The notes below the pieces were generated by a model. That model was not told the DNA's origin, made no database searches, and worked only from the letters and a program-made list of their open reading frames with translations. A DNA stretch of 15,994 nt from an uncultured Collinsella sp. (GTDB lineage Bacteria; Actinomycetota; Coriobacteriia; Coriobacteriales; Coriobacteriaceae), in the NCBI GenBank assembly GCA_902490245.1, contig CABUDB010000010.1, positions 1 to 15,994 of the forward strand. The letters are read 5' to 3'. The position numbers and the translations under genes were made by a program. Positions 7,768 to 15,178 of this stretch are shown here, piece after piece (the stretch's first letter is position 1; the number at the start of each line of letters is the position of its first letter).

Positions 7768-7798
7768 CATCGCAGACCTGCTATGTTCAGACTTAGAT

Positions 7799-7827
7799 TT
7801 TATAACCCATTAGCGCGCATATATACA
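7799..7827 (-). promoter_or_regulatory. Possible htpG promoter (weak)
   Basis: The best -10 match on the minus strand is TATAAA (7804-7799). A poor -35, TGTATA (7827-7822, 3 of 6), lies 17 bases upstream. Transcription would begin near 7792 and give a leader of about 80 bases containing the 7743-7767 hairpin. A regulator other than the main sigma factor is possible given the weak -35. Confidence 0.25.
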
Positions 7828-7859
7828 TACGGAATCGAAAAACTGTATGTCCGCGCGCT
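7812..7859. repeat. Nested inverted repeats upstream of htpG
   Basis: AGCGCGC (7812-7818) pairs with GCGCGCT (7853-7859), and inside it ACATAC (7825-7830) pairs with GTATGT (7845-7850) around 14 bases. The internal loop is uneven (six bases against two). It overlaps the -35 side of the possible htpG promoter, so it may be an operator; it could instead be a 3'-end structure of the acetyltransferase transcript. Confidence 0.4.
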
Positions 7860-7880
7860 CTGATGCGCCAATTGCCAAGG

Positions 7881-7915
7881 AGTGTCCCAAACTGCCGGCA
7901 GGAAAGGAACGTCCC
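7881..7915 (-). repeat. GGGACGTTC-containing short element overlapping a stop codon
   Basis: On the minus strand, GGGACGTTC (7915-7907) begins inside the TAG of the acetyltransferase gene and is followed by the 10-bp palindrome CTGCCGGCAG (7901-7892) and then GGGACACT (7888-7881). The nine-base motif is shared with both arms of the 5428-5491 inverted repeat. This suggests members of one family of small palindromic repeats, with this one close enough to supply the gene's end. Confidence 0.4.
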
Positions 7916-8415
7916 TATCTGCCATCTACGCGCTTGGCCATCCAGGCATGAGGCTGGCCTTCATCCTCATAGTCCACCGGGGCAATCTGCGTGTAGCCCG
8001 CCTTGACATAGAGCGGTAGCACGTATTCCTGAGCATGCAGCTTAATGAGCTTGGCACCAGCATCACGCGCGGCGGCATCACTGGCCTCGACAATCTTGCT
8101 CGCCAGACCGCGACGGCGCATGCTCGGCAGCACGGCCACGCGCCCCATAATGCAGGTCTCCCCCGCCGCGACACCTTCGTCCAAGTCGCACGCTGGCGAC
8201 ACCGGAGCCTCTGCGTCAGCCGCGCGCTCAAGCTCTTCGGGAAACACGCGCGAGCAACCGGCAAGCTCGCCGTCTACATAGAGCGTCACATGAATGCAGT
8301 TCGGATCCTCGTCGATAGCGTCGAACTCATTCTCGTAGCCCTGCTCGTCCATAAAAACGACGCGGCGCACCAACGCCGCGTCATCAAAGCATCCCGTCTT
8401 AAGTTGGATATCCAT
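7915..8415 (-). CDS. GNAT-family N-acetyltransferase
   Basis: 166 residues, a single GNAT fold of ElaA/YjcF type. The N-terminal LVRRVVFMDEQGYENEFDAID matches the VR..VF..EQ..E.D..D signature of that group. The acetyl-CoA-binding motif A is VAVLPSMRRRGLASKIV (about 93-109, pyrophosphate loop RRRGLAS). The C-terminal LPLYVKAGYTQIAPVDYED with PHAWM is the usual acceptor-side end. The substrate cannot be told from the sequence. The start has AAAGGG five bases upstream. It follows cpsB by 38 bases with no terminator between, so it probably belongs to the cps transcript. Its TAG stop lies within a GGGACGTTC repeat element. Confidence 0.85.
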   Translation of the reverse strand: MDIQLKTGCFDDAALVRRVVFMDEQGYENEFDAIDEDPNCIHVTLYVDGELAGCSRVFPEELERAADAEAPVSPACDLDEGVAAGETCIMGRVAVLPSMRRRGLASKIVEASDAAARDAGAKLIKLHAQEYVLPLYVKAGYTQIAPVDYEDEGQPHAWMAKRVDGR

Positions 8416-8453
8416 GCTGCCCTTTCATTCAATGCGAACGTTAGGGACAGATT

Positions 8454-9104
8454 TTAGCGAAAATGAGCTCCGCGCACGCTAAACTTCGCGCGAGCCTTCG
8501 CCAGGCAGTCGTAATGACCCACGTTATGGGCATCGCTCGCGATGAAGCTGTACAGGTTCTGATCGAACAGGCGCTGTGCCGGCTTTTTCTCGCGACCAAA
8601 GCGACCGCCGGCAATAAAGTCCGCCGAAGCCTGCAGCTTGCAGCCCATATCGACCAGGCGCTCCGCCACGCTTACATCCTTTTGAACCGCACGATAGCGC
8701 TCAGGATGAGCGATGATCACCTGGTAGCCACGGCACTGCAAATCGTAAATCGTGTTCTCGTACTCTCTAAACGCATACGCATCGGCATGCGTCGAAAGCT
8801 CGAGCAGGAACTCATTGGTTCCATCGAAATGCAAGTGCTCCGCGGCATCGATACCAAGCTCAACGAGCTTTCGATGGTTGACCTCGAAGCCCATCTGGAG
8901 CGGAAAACCGTCAGCGTTATCGCGCAGCAGCTCAAAGGCATCCCACATCTTGTCGTAATCAAAATAGGGATCGCGGCAGTGAGGAGTGCAAACAATTCTG
9001 GTTACACCAGCCCGCTTGGCAGCCTCGAGCATCGCCAAGCTCTCATCGAGATCGGCGGCGCCGTCGTCTACACCCGGCAAGATATGGCAATGAATGTCAC
9101 GCAC
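8454..9104 (-). CDS. cpsB: CpsB/CapC-type PHP-domain tyrosine phosphatase
   Basis: 216 residues. This is the metal-dependent (PHP-type) phosphotyrosine phosphatase that removes phosphate from the tyrosine kinase CpsD and so tunes capsule or exopolysaccharide output. The metal ligands are all visible: HCH (residues 5-7) in HCHILPGVDDG, TPH with His42, Glu74 in GFEVN, AHPERY (132-137), and SDAHN with Asp191 and His193. The start is a GTG with AAGG seven bases upstream; no better ATG exists. It lies 17 bases after cpsD in the order C-D-B. Its stop codon sits next to AGGGACAGATTTT (8443-8455, plus strand), faintly like the GGGAC repeat motif. Confidence 0.9.
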   Translation of the reverse strand: MRDIHCHILPGVDDGAADLDESLAMLEAAKRAGVTRIVCTPHCRDPYFDYDKMWDAFELLRDNADGFPLQMGFEVNHRKLVELGIDAAEHLHFDGTNEFLLELSTHADAYAFREYENTIYDLQCRGYQVIIAHPERYRAVQKDVSVAERLVDMGCKLQASADFIAGGRFGREKKPAQRLFDQNLYSFIASDAHNVGHYDCLAKARAKFSVRGAHFR

Positions 9105-9121
9105 AGGTCAGCCTTAATCAA

Positions 9122-9859
9122 CTAAACGTTTGCTCGGTTGGTGAAGATGCCCTTTTTGGAAGTCCCCTGATCGTCGGAGCCCTTCTTCACCTTCTTACCG
9201 TCCTTGGTGTAGTAGGAGTAGTAGTACTCGCTGGTCTCGGTCTCGCAATAGTTCATAACGGTACCGATGAGCTTGACCTTCTCGGACTTCTTAAGCTGAC
9301 CGATGGCGTTGAGCGCCTCCTCGCGCTTGGTGAAATCCTCACGCACGACAAAAAGCGCACCGTCGGTCAGACTTGCGATCTCGGCAGCATCGATGAAGGT
9401 GCCGACCGGAGGAGCATCGAAGATGACGTACTGGAACTTGGCGGACAGTGCCTTTACCAGCTTGGCAAAGCGGTGAGAGACGATGATGTCGGCAGGATTG
9501 GGAATATGCGGCTCGGCATCGAGGAAGTAGAAATTCTTCTGACCTGTCTCGACAATCGCCTGGTCGATAGAAACCTGCTCGGACAAGACTGCATAGAGTC
9601 CGCCGCGGGAGCGGACGCCGAGCATATCGGCAAGGGACCTGCGGCGCATATCGGCCTCGACCAGGAGCACGGACTTGCCGCTCGTGGCGATTGCCTGAGC
9701 AAGGTTAATGGAAACCGTAGACTTGCCCTCGTTGGGAATCGAGGACGTGACGGTAATGGTGCGAATGGGGTCGTCCACGCTCGCAAAGCGGATGTTGGCC
9801 AGAAGGGTCTTGGCGGCATTCTGTACAACGAGCTTATCGGTGTTCTTTGCCTTAGCCAT
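9122..9859 (-). CDS. cpsD: CpsD/CapB-type cytoplasmic tyrosine kinase (BY-kinase)
   Basis: 245 residues. Bacterial tyrosine kinases of this type autophosphorylate on a C-terminal tyrosine cluster and work with a membrane activator, here the adjacent CpsC. Walker A is SSIPNEGKST (Lys46), Walker A' is VLLVEADMRRR (Asp70, with Glu68 where Asp is more usual) and Walker B is VIFDAPP (Asp148). The tyrosine cluster EYYYSYY has five Tyr at 212-217. Instead of ending the protein, it is followed by about 28 residues of lysine-rich tail (KDGKKVKKG to the end). AAAGGTGG overlaps the end of cpsC, and the ATG is two bases past its stop, so the two are probably translationally coupled. Confidence 0.93.
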   Translation of the reverse strand: MAKAKNTDKLVVQNAAKTLLANIRFASVDDPIRTITVTSSIPNEGKSTVSINLAQAIATSGKSVLLVEADMRRRSLADMLGVRSRGGLYAVLSEQVSIDQAIVETGQKNFYFLDAEPHIPNPADIIVSHRFAKLVKALSAKFQYVIFDAPPVGTFIDAAEIASLTDGALFVVREDFTKREEALNAIGQLKKSEKVKLIGTVMNYCETETSEYYYSYYTKDGKKVKKGSDDQGTSKKGIFTNRANV

Positions 9860-9861
9860 GC

Positions 9862-10518
9862 CTATTTACCACCTTTCATAGCCGGAATTCGGCCAACAAC
9901 GGGAATGCCCAGGAGCTCTTCTGCCTCTTCGGCACCGCGGATGCGGGTATTGAGCATGTCTGCCAAAACGACATAGGCAACTGCGATAAAGATGCCCGCG
10001 AGGAACGCGACAGCAACGTACAGCATACGCTTGGGACCGCTGGGGGCTTCGGGGGTCTTAGCCTCGTCGATAACGTTGATGCTCTGGGCAGCGCCGACGT
10101 TCTGAGCGACCGTACTCACCGAGCTAGCTATGGCCTTTGCGACCTTAGCCGTCTCCTTGGCATCGGTGCCGGTAACCGAAAGCGTAATGACACGCGTGGT
10201 GGTCTCGGAGGAAACAGACACCTTGTAGTCATCCAGATCGGTGAGTCCCAGTTCCTTGGCGGCGCCGCTCTTAACGCTATCGCTATCCAGCAGCGTGGCG
10301 ATATCGTTGGAAAGCATCTGGCTCGCCGAGAGATCGTTGTAGCTCATCTGACCGCTATCGTCGGTCTTGGCGAGAATGTACATGCTCGTCGTCGCGGTGT
10401 AGGTGTTGTCCATCGCAACAAAGGACACGATGCCCATGGCGATCGCGAAGACCACCGGAAGGGTGATGACCAGCTGAAGGTGCTTTTTGAGCAGCTGGAA
10501 CAGTTCGAGAAGGGTCAT
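9862..10518 (-). CDS. cpsC: CpsC/Wzz-type chain-length determinant and kinase activator
   Basis: 218 residues, Wzz-domain protein of the two-helix Gram-positive type. It anchors and activates the tyrosine kinase CpsD and affects polysaccharide chain length. There is a membrane helix at about 15-35, an extracytoplasmic domain (about 37-160) with TYTATTSMYIL and a Ser/Thr-rich middle, the proline-rich PEAPSGPKR (156-164) and a second helix at about 166-186. The cytoplasmic tail ADMLNTRIRGAEEAEELLGIPVVGRIP is typical of the contact region with CpsD. GAAAGG precedes the ATG by eight bases. It is the first gene of a cpsC-cpsD-cpsB-acetyltransferase unit. Confidence 0.92.
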   Translation of the reverse strand: MTLLELFQLLKKHLQLVITLPVVFAIAMGIVSFVAMDNTYTATTSMYILAKTDDSGQMSYNDLSASQMLSNDIATLLDSDSVKSGAAKELGLTDLDDYKVSVSSETTTRVITLSVTGTDAKETAKVAKAIASSVSTVAQNVGAAQSINVIDEAKTPEAPSGPKRMLYVAVAFLAGIFIAVAYVVLADMLNTRIRGAEEAEELLGIPVVGRIPAMKGGK

Positions 10519-10596
10519 GCAGCTTGCCTTTCATTTCCCCAGTTCGGATTGACAAAACTGTCCGTATGTTATCGCATCTTTTTACCGAGACCAAAC

Positions 10597-10627
10597 TCTA
10601 TACATAAGAAACAGGCTCTCCTGTAAA
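10597..10627 (-). promoter_or_regulatory. Possible promoter of the cps unit
   Basis: On the minus strand a -35 box TTTACA (10627-10622, 5 of 6) is followed after 19 bases by TATAGA (10602-10597, 4 of 6). The spacer begins with the inverted repeat ACAGG-4-CCTGT (10611-10624), a candidate operator. The leader to the cpsC ATG would be about 70 bases. The spacing is longer than the usual 17. Confidence 0.35.
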
Positions 10628-10644
10628 AATGTCGGAGGCAATCG

Positions 10645-10688
10645 TAAAATTGCACAACAACGCCGCACCCGATAGTCAAATGCGGCGT
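10645..10688 (-). terminator. Likely terminator of the pstB-regulator-kinase unit
   Basis: On the minus strand ACGCCGCA (10688-10681) pairs perfectly with TGCGGCGT (10667-10660) around a 13-base loop. A T-rich but interrupted tail ending in ATTTT follows. It starts 25 bases past the kinase stop codon and before the cps promoter, which fits a unit boundary. Confidence 0.5.
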
Positions 10689-10713
10689 CTACATCAATAT
10701 CTATGTTGTATCG

Positions 10714-12138
10714 CTATGCGAATGGCTCGTCCTGCTGTATGGGAAACGTCACCGTAATGGTGGTTCCCACGCCCAACTCGCTCGACAGATCGAGCGTGGC
10801 GTGATGATACAGGGCCGCATGCTTGACAATGGCAAGCCCCAGACCGGTTCCGCCGCGCGCCTTGGACCTACTCTTGTCCACGCGATAGAACCGCTCAAAT
10901 ACCTTGCCCTGCTCTTCAAGCGCGATACCGATTCCCGTGTCGGCGACCGCAAGGAACGGATGGCCTTCGTCGTTGGTGCCGCACTGCAGCGTAACCGTAC
11001 CGCCGGGTCGATTGTAGCGGATGGCGTTGCTTGCCAAATTATAGATGAGCTCGTCGATCAAGCGCGACACGCCTTCGATGACCACAGGCTTGGTCTCATG
11101 ACTTATCGTCACATTCGCCTGACGGGCGACCTGTTCAAGACGCTGCTCAACCGCGTAGACGGCACGCGAGAGCTCAATAGGCTCCGTGGACCCAATGGGC
11201 ACCGCCTCGCCCTCAGTTGCACGCTCGGCCTCGTCCAAGTTAGACAGCGTAAGGATGTCGTTGACAAGCGCTGCCAAGTGGCCCGCCTCACGATAGATGC
11301 GACCGCCAAAGTTGCGCAGGTCGTCCTCGCCCTCGACCATGCCGTTTGCGATGAGCTCGGCATAGCCCGAAATCGCCGTAAGCGGCGTCTTGAGCTCATG
11401 GGTGATATTCGCCGTGAACTCGCGGCGCATACGGTCGTTGTCCGCTAGCACCGCCATCTGGCGCTTGAGCTCCTGGCGCTGTGACTCGATACGCTCAAGC
11501 ATGGGGACCATCTCGGCATAGGCGTGCTCATAGCTACGGCGTGGGTGGTCCAAATCCACCTCTTGCAACGGCGCGATGATGGCACGGGACTCGCGGCGCG
11601 CCATGAAAAACGAGAGTACCGCACCCGCTGCTGCGATAAGTAGCATCGGCGCCACCATCGACAGCAAAATCGCCGCAACGCCAGGCTGGGCCTGCGCCAA
11701 GCGGACAACCTGGCCGTTATCAAGGGCGACGGCGCGATACAGCATAATCTCGTCGAGCGTAGAGCTTGCGCGCTCCGCGGAACCCGTACCACTCTCAAAG
11801 GCCTCGATGACCTCGGGGCGATCGCCATGGTTGGGCAGTGTGGAAGGCGACGCCTCGTTGTCGTAGGCAACCGATCCATCCTTGTTAATCAGCGTGATGC
11901 GCAAGTCCTCGCGATCGAGGCTACGCAAGAACGGGATGGGCTCCTGCTGCTCGTCGAGGGCGGCAGCAATGAGCTCGGTTTCCTGCGCCAGATTGGCACT
12001 CGTGGCATCCGCCAAGGTGTTTTGCACAAAGAACGCACCCAGCACCGTAAACGCCACGATAACCGCCATGGCGCAAACAAAGATCGTCACAAAAACGCGG
12101 TGCGATAGCGTTTGTTTTCCCTGGGGGGCGAAGACCAC
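10714..12138 (-). CDS. phoR: PhoR-like membrane sensor histidine kinase
   Basis: 474 residues. A helix at 15-38 and a second at about 155-179 enclose an extracytoplasmic domain of about 115 residues. That domain contains RITLINKDGSVAYD and NHGDRPEV, like the PAS-type sensor of Gram-positive PhoR/WalK kinases. The DHp domain has His247 in FTANITHELKTPL. The ATPase domain has the N box (360-376, NLASNAIRYN), the G1 box DTGIGI (400-405) and the G2 box GGTGLGLA (429-436). It should phosphorylate the regulator encoded just upstream. The start is a GTG with GAGGAG six bases upstream, three bases after the regulator's stop. Position after pstB supports phosphate sensing; other signals remain possible. 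Confidence 0.88.
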   Translation of the reverse strand: MVFAPQGKQTLSHRVFVTIFVCAMAVIVAFTVLGAFFVQNTLADATSANLAQETELIAAALDEQQEPIPFLRSLDREDLRITLINKDGSVAYDNEASPSTLPNHGDRPEVIEAFESGTGSAERASSTLDEIMLYRAVALDNGQVVRLAQAQPGVAAILLSMVAPMLLIAAAGAVLSFFMARRESRAIIAPLQEVDLDHPRRSYEHAYAEMVPMLERIESQRQELKRQMAVLADNDRMRREFTANITHELKTPLTAISGYAELIANGMVEGEDDLRNFGGRIYREAGHLAALVNDILTLSNLDEAERATEGEAVPIGSTEPIELSRAVYAVEQRLEQVARQANVTISHETKPVVIEGVSRLIDELIYNLASNAIRYNRPGGTVTLQCGTNDEGHPFLAVADTGIGIALEEQGKVFERFYRVDKSRSKARGGTGLGLAIVKHAALYHHATLDLSSELGVGTTITVTFPIQQDEPFA

Positions 12139-12141
12139 GGG

Positions 12142-12870
12142 TTACTCCTCCGATGCGGTGGACGCGGTGTCGTCACCTTCGGCACCATCACCGGCAGAAG
12201 GCTCAGCCAAGCGGTAGCCCACGCCGCGCACGGTCTCGATGGCGCTGGCATGCTCGCCCAGTTTTTGGCGAAGCGTCTGCACGTGCACGTCAACGGTGCG
12301 CGAACCGCCGTCGAAGTCCCAGCCCCACACGCTCTGCAGCAACGACTCGCGGGTAAAGACCACGCCGGGCTTGCGCATGAGGTACTCGAGCAGGTCGAAC
12401 TCGCGCAGGGTGAGCTTAAGCGGCTCGCCGGCAACGGTCACCTCGCGATGGCTGGGCGAGAGCACGATGTCGCCCACGCTGAGCACATCGCTCGCCTGTT
12501 TGACCATGCCACCGCGACGCAGCAGTGCGCGGCAGCGGCTCGCAAGCTCCATGAGCGAAAACGGCTTAGTCAGGTAATCGTCGGCACCGCCATCGAGCGC
12601 CATCACCTTGTCGAGCTCGGTGTCCTTGGCGGTAAGCATCATGATGGGCACCGTCGCCGTCAGGCGGTCGGCACGCAGGCGACGCATAATTGCCAGGCCA
12701 TCGGTATCGGGCAGCATGATATCGAGCAGGACGGCATCGGGTACCCGTCGCGCCACGGCAGCCTTAAACTCGCCATCGCACGAAAAGCCCTCGGCCTCGA
12801 TCCCCTGCTTGCGCAGCGCATAGACCGTCAAATCCCTGATGTTGTCATCGTCCTCGACGTAATAGATCAT
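12142..12870 (-). CDS. phoB: PhoB-like OmpR-family response regulator
   Basis: 242 residues from the ATG at 12870. The receiver domain has the acidic pocket EDDD (6-9), phospho-acceptor Asp50 in LLDIMLP, Thr80 and Lys102 in YLTKPF. The C-terminal winged-helix DNA-binding domain includes LTLREFDLLEYLM, GVVFTRESLL and RTVDVHVQTLRQKLG, ending in VRGVGYRL and an acidic Ser/Thr/Glu tail. The frame is open to another ATG at 12894, but AAAGGGG sits six bases before 12870 and MIYYVEDD is a typical beginning, so the shorter start is preferred. It lies between pstB (64 bases upstream) and its kinase (three bases downstream), which suggests control of phosphate uptake genes. Confidence 0.9.
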   Translation of the reverse strand: MIYYVEDDDNIRDLTVYALRKQGIEAEGFSCDGEFKAAVARRVPDAVLLDIMLPDTDGLAIMRRLRADRLTATVPIMMLTAKDTELDKVMALDGGADDYLTKPFSLMELASRCRALLRRGGMVKQASDVLSVGDIVLSPSHREVTVAGEPLKLTLREFDLLEYLMRKPGVVFTRESLLQSVWGWDFDGGSRTVDVHVQTLRQKLGEHASAIETVRGVGYRLAEPSAGDGAEGDDTASTASEE

Positions 12871-12876
12871 GTTGAA

Positions 12877-12883
12877 CCCCTTT
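12877..12883 (-). promoter_or_regulatory. Ribosome binding site fixing the regulator start at 12870
   Basis: AAAGGGG on the minus strand lies six bases before the ATG at 12870. It would fall inside the gene if the ATG at 12894 were used, and that ATG has no comparable site. Confidence 0.7.
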
Positions 12884-12910
12884 GCGGCCGGCATGACCGC
12901 ATCTTAACCC

Positions 12911-12924
12911 TAAAGGTACCTTTA
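12911..12924. promoter_or_regulatory. 14-bp perfect palindrome between pstB and the response regulator gene
   Basis: TAAAGGTACCTTTA is a perfect palindrome in the 64-base gap between the pstB stop and the regulator start. A palindrome of this size with no loop is a better protein-binding site than an RNA hairpin. It may control the regulator gene separately from pstB, perhaps by self-regulation. Confidence 0.35.
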
Positions 12925-12934
12925 CTAGATGGTA

Positions 12935-13810
<876 letters not shown>

Positions 13811-13818
13811 ACCGCATA

Positions 13819-13823
13819 CCTCC
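13819..13823 (-). promoter_or_regulatory. Ribosome binding site fixing the pstB start at 13810
   Basis: GGAGG on the minus strand sits eight bases before the ATG at 13810. It overlaps the alternative GTG (13825-13823), which has no ribosome binding site of its own. Confidence 0.7.
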
Positions 13824-13825
13824 AC

Positions 13826-13851
13826 ATCGATATCAATTCAGCAGTATCGAT
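13826..13851. promoter_or_regulatory. Inverted repeat upstream of pstB; candidate operator
   Basis: ATCGATA (13826-13832) and TATCGAT (13845-13851) form an inverted repeat with a 12-base spacer; the half-site centres are about two DNA turns apart. It lies directly upstream of the pstB ribosome binding site, downstream of the possible promoter, where a bound protein would block transcription. Confidence 0.35.
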
Positions 13852-13865
13852 AGTAGAAATCGCGG

Positions 13866-13892
13866 CTCATATGCACGTGAGCGCATTGTCAA
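13866..13892 (-). promoter_or_regulatory. Possible pstB promoter
   Basis: A perfect -35 TTGACA (13892-13887) is followed after only 15 bases by TATGAG (13871-13866, 4 of 6). The short spacing and weak -10 suggest a promoter that needs an activator. Upstream, TTACAA four bases before TTGACA gives two loosely repeated half-sites, as in some Gram-positive phosphate boxes; this is a weak resemblance. Confidence 0.3.
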
Positions 13893-13913
13893 GTGTTTGT
13901 AAGGGCACGCTGG

Positions 13914-15152
13914 CTATGCGGCGGGCAGCTCGATGGTGAATATCGTGTGTTCGGGCGTCGATTCACATGCAACGGTACCGCCGTGTGCCGCGATGATCTC
14001 CTTGGCAATAGCAAGGCCCAAACCGGCACCACCGCGATTGGTCGCACGCGCCGCATCCAGGCGATAGAACTTCTCAAAGATCACCTTGAGCTTAGCCGCA
14101 GGGATAGGATCGCCCTGATTGATAAAGCGCACGCGCACGCCGCCATCGTCTTGGCGCCCGGCCTCAATCGTGATAGTCGAGCCCTCATAGCTATAGGCGA
14201 CGGCGTTTTTCATGATGTTGTTAAACACGCGGGCCATCTTGTCGCCATCCACGAGCACCGTCAAATCCTCGCGAATATCAACTTGGGCTTCCTTATGCTG
14301 CTCGTTGAGGATGGGATAGAACTCGTCAGCCACCTGAGCCAGCAGCAACCCCAGATCAACATAGCCGCGCGTGAGCACGATATCGTGGAAGTCAAAGCGC
14401 GTGATATCGAAGAACTCTTCGATGAGCGCATCGAGCCGGTGCGCCTTGTCGAGAGCCACGCCCGTAAAGTGCGCACGTTGCTCAACCGGCAGCTCAGGAG
14501 TCTCTTGCAGCAGCGAAAGATAGCCCACCACACTGGCAAGCGGGGTGCGTAGGTCATGTGCCAAGTACGTGACCAGATCGTCCTTGCGATGCGACTCGTC
14601 ACGCAGGGCTTGCTGCACCTTGCGCTCACGGTCGCGCACGCGGTTAAGGGCGCCCTCGACCTCCAAGAAGTCGCCGTCGATGTTGTCCCAGGTGTCGGGG
14701 TGATCGATCAGGCGATCTTGAATACGAGCGGCCAGCACACAATCGGCATGCTGCTCGCCCTGTTCGTAGCCCTGGTAGTACAGGGCGCGGCCGCACAAGA
14801 ACAGCACGCACGCGGCAAGCGCCAGCACAAAGCCAAGCATGTTGAATACAAAGCCGGCATCGAACAGCACCGGCCCTTCGATGCCGCCGAGCGCCATGGC
14901 GCCAATCGCCAACGTCATGGCCCACGCGGCGCCGCCAATCACCATGCAGCGGCGCACGATCTCAAATCGATCGATTAGCAAAAAGCCGACAAGCAGCACC
15001 GCCAAGATTCCAGCGATGTTGTCGATGCCAATCAGCAGCAGGGTCAGCAAAAAGAGCAGCACCGTTGCAAGCGCGCGGTTGTCGACGACCGACCTCACGT
15101 ATTCAAAGAGTCGATCGGGCACCTCGAACGCTTGCCTATCGTCTTTTGTCAT
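13914..15152 (-). CDS. VanS-like four-helix membrane histidine kinase
   Basis: 412 residues from the ATG at 15152. Four predicted helices (about 27-43, 46-60, 70-90, 98-120) with very short loops leave almost no extracytoplasmic domain, so it may sense within the membrane. His199 lies in LVTYLAHDLRTPLASVVGYLSLL, the VanS-type H box. The ATPase domain has the N box FNNIMKNAVAYS and a G1 box reading NQGDPIP in place of DxGxGI, as in other VanS-like kinases. The G2 box is GGAGLGLAIAKEI. The frame extends to 15317, but that would overlap the regulator gene by 139 bases; TGAGG eight bases before 15152 fixes the shorter start. The gap after the regulator's stop is 26 bases. No van resistance genes follow; the signal is unknown. 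Confidence 0.9.
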   Translation of the reverse strand: MTKDDRQAFEVPDRLFEYVRSVVDNRALATVLLFLLTLLLIGIDNIAGILAVLLVGFLLIDRFEIVRRCMVIGGAAWAMTLAIGAMALGGIEGPVLFDAGFVFNMLGFVLALAACVLFLCGRALYYQGYEQGEQHADCVLAARIQDRLIDHPDTWDNIDGDFLEVEGALNRVRDRERKVQQALRDESHRKDDLVTYLAHDLRTPLASVVGYLSLLQETPELPVEQRAHFTGVALDKAHRLDALIEEFFDITRFDFHDIVLTRGYVDLGLLLAQVADEFYPILNEQHKEAQVDIREDLTVLVDGDKMARVFNNIMKNAVAYSYEGSTITIEAGRQDDGGVRVRFINQGDPIPAAKLKVIFEKFYRLDAARATNRGGAGLGLAIAKEIIAAHGGTVACESTPEHTIFTIELPAA

Positions 15153-15160
15153 ATCAAGAT

Positions 15161-15165
15161 CCTCA
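15161..15165 (-). promoter_or_regulatory. Ribosome binding site fixing the kinase start at 15152
   Basis: TGAGG on the minus strand lies eight bases before the ATG at 15152, in the 26-base gap after the regulator stop codon. It decides against the longer open frame to 15317. Confidence 0.65.
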
Positions 15166-15178
15166 CAAGCGAAAAGCG

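Noticed and set aside
6639..7796. 385-codon plus-strand frame opposite htpG
   Set aside because: The htpG protein is conserved end to end on the other strand; this frame shows only hydrophobic repeats (Val/Leu/Gly) typical of antisense reading.
7713..7914. Search for CIRCE (HrcA) or HAIR (HspR) heat-shock operators before htpG
   Set aside because: Neither TTAGCACTC-N9-GAGTGCTAA nor CTTGAGT-N7-ACTCAAG, nor a close variant, is present on either strand.
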